DNA of 16,379 bases from Candidatus Methylomirabilota bacterium (GTDB taxonomy: Bacteria > Methylomirabilota > Methylomirabilia > Methylomirabilales > JACPAU01): NCBI GenBank assembly GCA_016180705.1, contig JACPAU010000008.1:1-16379 (forward strand), written 5' to 3'. Both the position numbers and the translations under genes were made by a program. Positions 14,553-16,379 of the stretch are shown one piece after another; position 1 is the stretch's first letter, and the number at the start of each line of letters is the position of its first letter. The notes beneath the pieces were generated by a model. That model saw nothing but the letters and a program-made list of their open reading frames with translations. It was not told the origin of the DNA and searched no databases.

Positions 14553-15974
14553 GTGAGCCCGGACTGGACGGAACAGGTCGAGCTCTTCGTGCGGAGCGTG
14601 AACGCCGCGCTCCGCGGCCTCGCCCTCTACCCTGCCAGTCACCCGGCGGCGGGGAAGTTCTTCGAGAAGGTGAGCGAGGCGGTGAGCCCCCTCCTGGCCG
14701 AGGCCGACCGCTTCACGCTGAGCGTCCTGGACGGGGACCTGGTCGTGCAGGGGAGCCCGATCATGGGAGCCCCCGACGTGCACCGGGGACTCGCGGAGCG
14801 CCTGGCCAGCCGGGGGGTGGGGTCGCTGACGCTCCTCCGGGGCGTCACCGCGGCCGAACTGACGCGGCTGCTCCAGTGCCTCACCCAGGATGCGGCCAGC
14901 CTGCAGCAGGCCGGGGGGATCGGGGCGGTCCTCGCCCGGGACGGGGTGACCCGGATCGAGGTGGCAGGGGGGACCGCCGCCGCGAAGCCGGAAGAAGAGG
15001 AACCGGAGACCCTCGACCTCCTCCAGTCGCGCCTCATCTACAACAACGCCCGCAACGCCTCGCGGAAGGTCTTCGAGGAGGCCCGGTTAGGACGGGTCCC
15101 CTCCAGCGGAGAGGTCCAGGCAGCGGTCCACGGGATGGTGGATGGGGTCCTGAAGTCCCGCCACTCCCTCTTAGCCCTCACGATGATCAAGTCCTACGAC
15201 GAGTACCTCTTCAACCATTCGGTGAACGTCGGGATCCTCTCCATCGCGCTGGGCAAGCACATGGGCTACGGCGGGGAGGCGCTCCACGACCTGGGGGTCG
15301 GGGCGTTCCTCCACGACCTGGGGAAGGTGAGTTGGCCGGACGAGATCTACCGGAAGCCGCGGGGCCTCTCGGAGGAGGAGTGGCGGATCGTCAAGAGCCA
15401 CCCCGACGAGGGCGTGAAGCTCATCTCCCGGATGGAGGGGATCTCGAAGGTCACCCTCCGGCCGGTCCTGGAGCACCACATGCGCCACGACCGGAGCGGC
15501 TATCCGCCGCCCCCTCCCGATTACCAGATCCATCCATTCGGGATGATTGTGGAAGTCTGCGCCGTCTATGACGCCATCACTACAGCCCGCCCCTACCAGA
15601 CCGCCATGGAGCCGGCGCGGGCCGTCGCCCGGATGAAGGAAATGGCGGGAACGGTTTTCGACCCGGCCGTGCTGGAGAAGTTCATCGAAATGCTGGGGAT
15701 CTATCCGGCCGGCACCGTCGTCCGGCTCGACACAGGGGAGCTGGCGTTGGTCCTCCGGCCGAACCCGGAGGACTCGGCGCGGCCGCTGGTGCGGATCGTG
15801 CGGGATGCGGCGGGGAATGACATCAGGGAGAAGCGGGAGGCCGACCTCGCGGAGAAGGACCCCGCCACCCGGGCGTACCGGCGCTCTATCCTGGTCGCGG
15901 TGGACCCGGCGAGCAAGGGCCTCGACGTCTCCAAGTGGCTGGACGAGGAGTCCACCGGCCGCCGGGCCGGCTGA
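14553..15974 (+). CDS. HD-GYP domain protein (putative cyclic-di-GMP phosphodiesterase) with a novel N-terminal domain
   Basis: Likely hydrolyses or senses cyclic di-GMP. Residues about 5-138 repeat the N-terminal domain of the upstream HEAT protein: ALYPASHP (24-31), RFTLSVLDGDLVVQGSPIMG, and GAVLARDGVTRIEV (124-137). An acidic linker (PEEEEPE, 146-152) leads to helices and the HD-GYP domain at about 200-385. Metal-ligand positions are intact: H222 in NHSVNVG, H254/D255 in FLHDLGK, H283 in SHPDEG, H308/H309, and D340 in VYDAITTARPY. The signature motif reads HHMRHDRSGYP (308-318), where the family normally has HHERxDGxGYP: M310 replaces Glu and R314 replaces Gly. A small C-terminal domain (about 385-473) resembles the tail of similar HD-GYP proteins. 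The GTG start has GAGGGG 3 nt upstream and lies 7 nt after the HEAT gene stop, so the two are probably co-translated. No signal peptide or membrane segment. Confidence 0.9.
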   Translation: MSPDWTEQVELFVRSVNAALRGLALYPASHPAAGKFFEKVSEAVSPLLAEADRFTLSVLDGDLVVQGSPIMGAPDVHRGLAERLASRGVGSLTLLRGVTAAELTRLLQCLTQDAASLQQAGGIGAVLARDGVTRIEVAGGTAAAKPEEEEPETLDLLQSRLIYNNARNASRKVFEEARLGRVPSSGEVQAAVHGMVDGVLKSRHSLLALTMIKSYDEYLFNHSVNVGILSIALGKHMGYGGEALHDLGVGAFLHDLGKVSWPDEIYRKPRGLSEEEWRIVKSHPDEGVKLISRMEGISKVTLRPVLEHHMRHDRSGYPPPPPDYQIHPFGMIVEVCAVYDAITTARPYQTAMEPARAVARMKEMAGTVFDPAVLEKFIEMLGIYPAGTVVRLDTGELALVLRPNPEDSARPLVRIVRDAAGNDIREKREADLAEKDPATRAYRRSILVAVDPASKGLDVSKWLDEESTGRRAG

Positions 15975-15983
15975 GGCAGCGCG

Positions 15984-15999
15984 CGCGGGCTAGCCCGCG
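15984..15999. terminator. Perfect 16-bp palindrome between convergent genes
   Basis: CGCGGGCTAGCCCGCG is its own reverse complement and can fold as a 6-bp GC stem with loop CTAG on either strand. It begins 9 nt after the HD-GYP stop, and the stop codon of the convergent HEAT gene (TAG, 15992-15990) lies in its centre. A bidirectional transcript end is the natural reading, though neither side has a T-run. Confidence 0.5.
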
Positions 16000-16379
16000 G
16001 CGTCGGTGGCCTGGACTGCGACCTCGCCGATGGCCCACGCCGCCCGCCGCCGCACAAGAGCCTCGGGGTCCTGGAGGCAGGCGACCAGGTCGGGCAGGGT
16101 GTGCGGGTCGCCGAGCTTGCCCAGCGCCTCGGCTGCCGCCTCCCGGAGGTCGCGGGAGGGGTCCTTCAGCAAGGGCAGGAGGATCGGGAGCAGGCGCCCA
16201 TCCCGGAAGTCGCCCAGGGCGCGGGCGGCGAGCACCCGGACGTCGAGGTCGCGGTCGTCGAGCATTTCCGTGAGGGGGCCCAGCAGGCGCGGTTGACGGG
16301 CCGCCCCCAGGTCCAGCACCTGCTCGCCCGGCTGCGGGTCGGCCGCGTGCGCCAGCAGGAGGGACTCGACCGAGTACCG
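15990..16379 (-). CDS. HEAT/PBS-lyase-repeat protein (N-terminus beyond window)
   Basis: Only the last 129 codons are in view; the frame is open through the right edge, so the true start lies outside and the in-frame GTG at 16319 is not likely to be the start. The visible part is a chain of HEAT-like helical pairs with a period of about 30 residues: LLGPLTEMLDDRDLDVRVLA, LLPILLPLLKDPSRDLREAA and TLPDLVACLQDPEALVRRRA, with A-x-x-A-L-G-x-x-x-D-type turns (AARALGDFRD, AAEALGKLGD, AAWAIGEVAV). Such repeats form a curved solenoid that binds proteins. No enzyme domain is visible. It converges on the HD-GYP gene with 15 nt between the stop codons. It is a different, shorter-period HEAT type than the protein at 12947-14545, and shares the neighbourhood, so a functional link is possible but unproven. 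Confidence 0.8.
   Translation of the reverse strand, partial: RYSVESLLLAHAADPQPGEQVLDLGAARQPRLLGPLTEMLDDRDLDVRVLAARALGDFRDGRLLPILLPLLKDPSRDLREAAAEALGKLGDPHTLPDLVACLQDPEALVRRRAAWAIGEVAVQATDAAG

Noticed and set aside
12940..14556. A 538-codon plus-strand frame overlapping the HEAT protein gene in another reading frame
   Set aside because: Arg/Gly/Pro-rich with no repeats. The frame starting at 12947 gives regular HEAT helices and aligns with the downstream paralogue.

Overview
The window is 16.4 kb of very GC-rich bacterial chromosome, densely coded, with no RNA gene, insertion sequence, CRISPR array or phage gene that I can see. Gene content (a receiver-PATAN response regulator, HEAT-repeat proteins, an HD-GYP protein, a CoaBC-UDG-PriA housekeeping run) and GC-rich codon use suggest an uncultured, environmental, Gram-negative-type bacterium. 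NC10/Methylomirabilota, Rokubacteria or a deltaproteobacterial-like lineage would fit, but that placement is an impression from gene content and not a demonstrated assignment. No intergenic gap exceeds 150 bases.

Left, minus strand (1-3067): read leftwards from a good sigma70-type promoter at about 3131-3096, the genes are a small multi-pass membrane protein, glpD (aerobic glycerol-3-phosphate dehydrogenase), and the N-terminal 275 codons of an exported ABC-transporter substrate-binding protein cut by the window edge. The membrane protein and GlpD genes are 3 nt apart.

Centre, plus strand (3210-12801): read rightwards from a divergent promoter whose predicted start falls on the first codon of mtnA, so mtnA may be leaderless. 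The order is mtnA (methionine salvage), a receiver plus PATAN/DUF4388 response regulator, a periplasmic TPR lytic transglycosylase (Slt type), thiD (thiamine pyrimidine kinase), coaBC (coenzyme A), a family 4 iron-sulfur uracil-DNA glycosylase, and priA (replication restart helicase). Gaps are 2, 2, 75, 25, 13 and 13 nt, so most of it could be one transcript. The products serve unrelated housekeeping roles. Two carry substitutions at well-known positions: CoaBC (Asn to Asp, Cys to Ser) and PriA (DEEH to DEEQ).

Right (12837-16379): after a hairpin and a strong extended -10 promoter lies a two-gene unit. The first gene encodes a HEAT-repeat protein and the second an HD-GYP protein with a diverged GYP signature. 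The two share a homologous N-terminal domain of about 120 residues that I cannot assign to a named family. A third gene, another HEAT-repeat protein, converges from the right edge, its stop codon lying inside a perfect 16-bp palindrome. This right-hand module is the least ordinary part of the window: one apparent sensor or scaffold domain is joined to two different outputs in adjacent genes.
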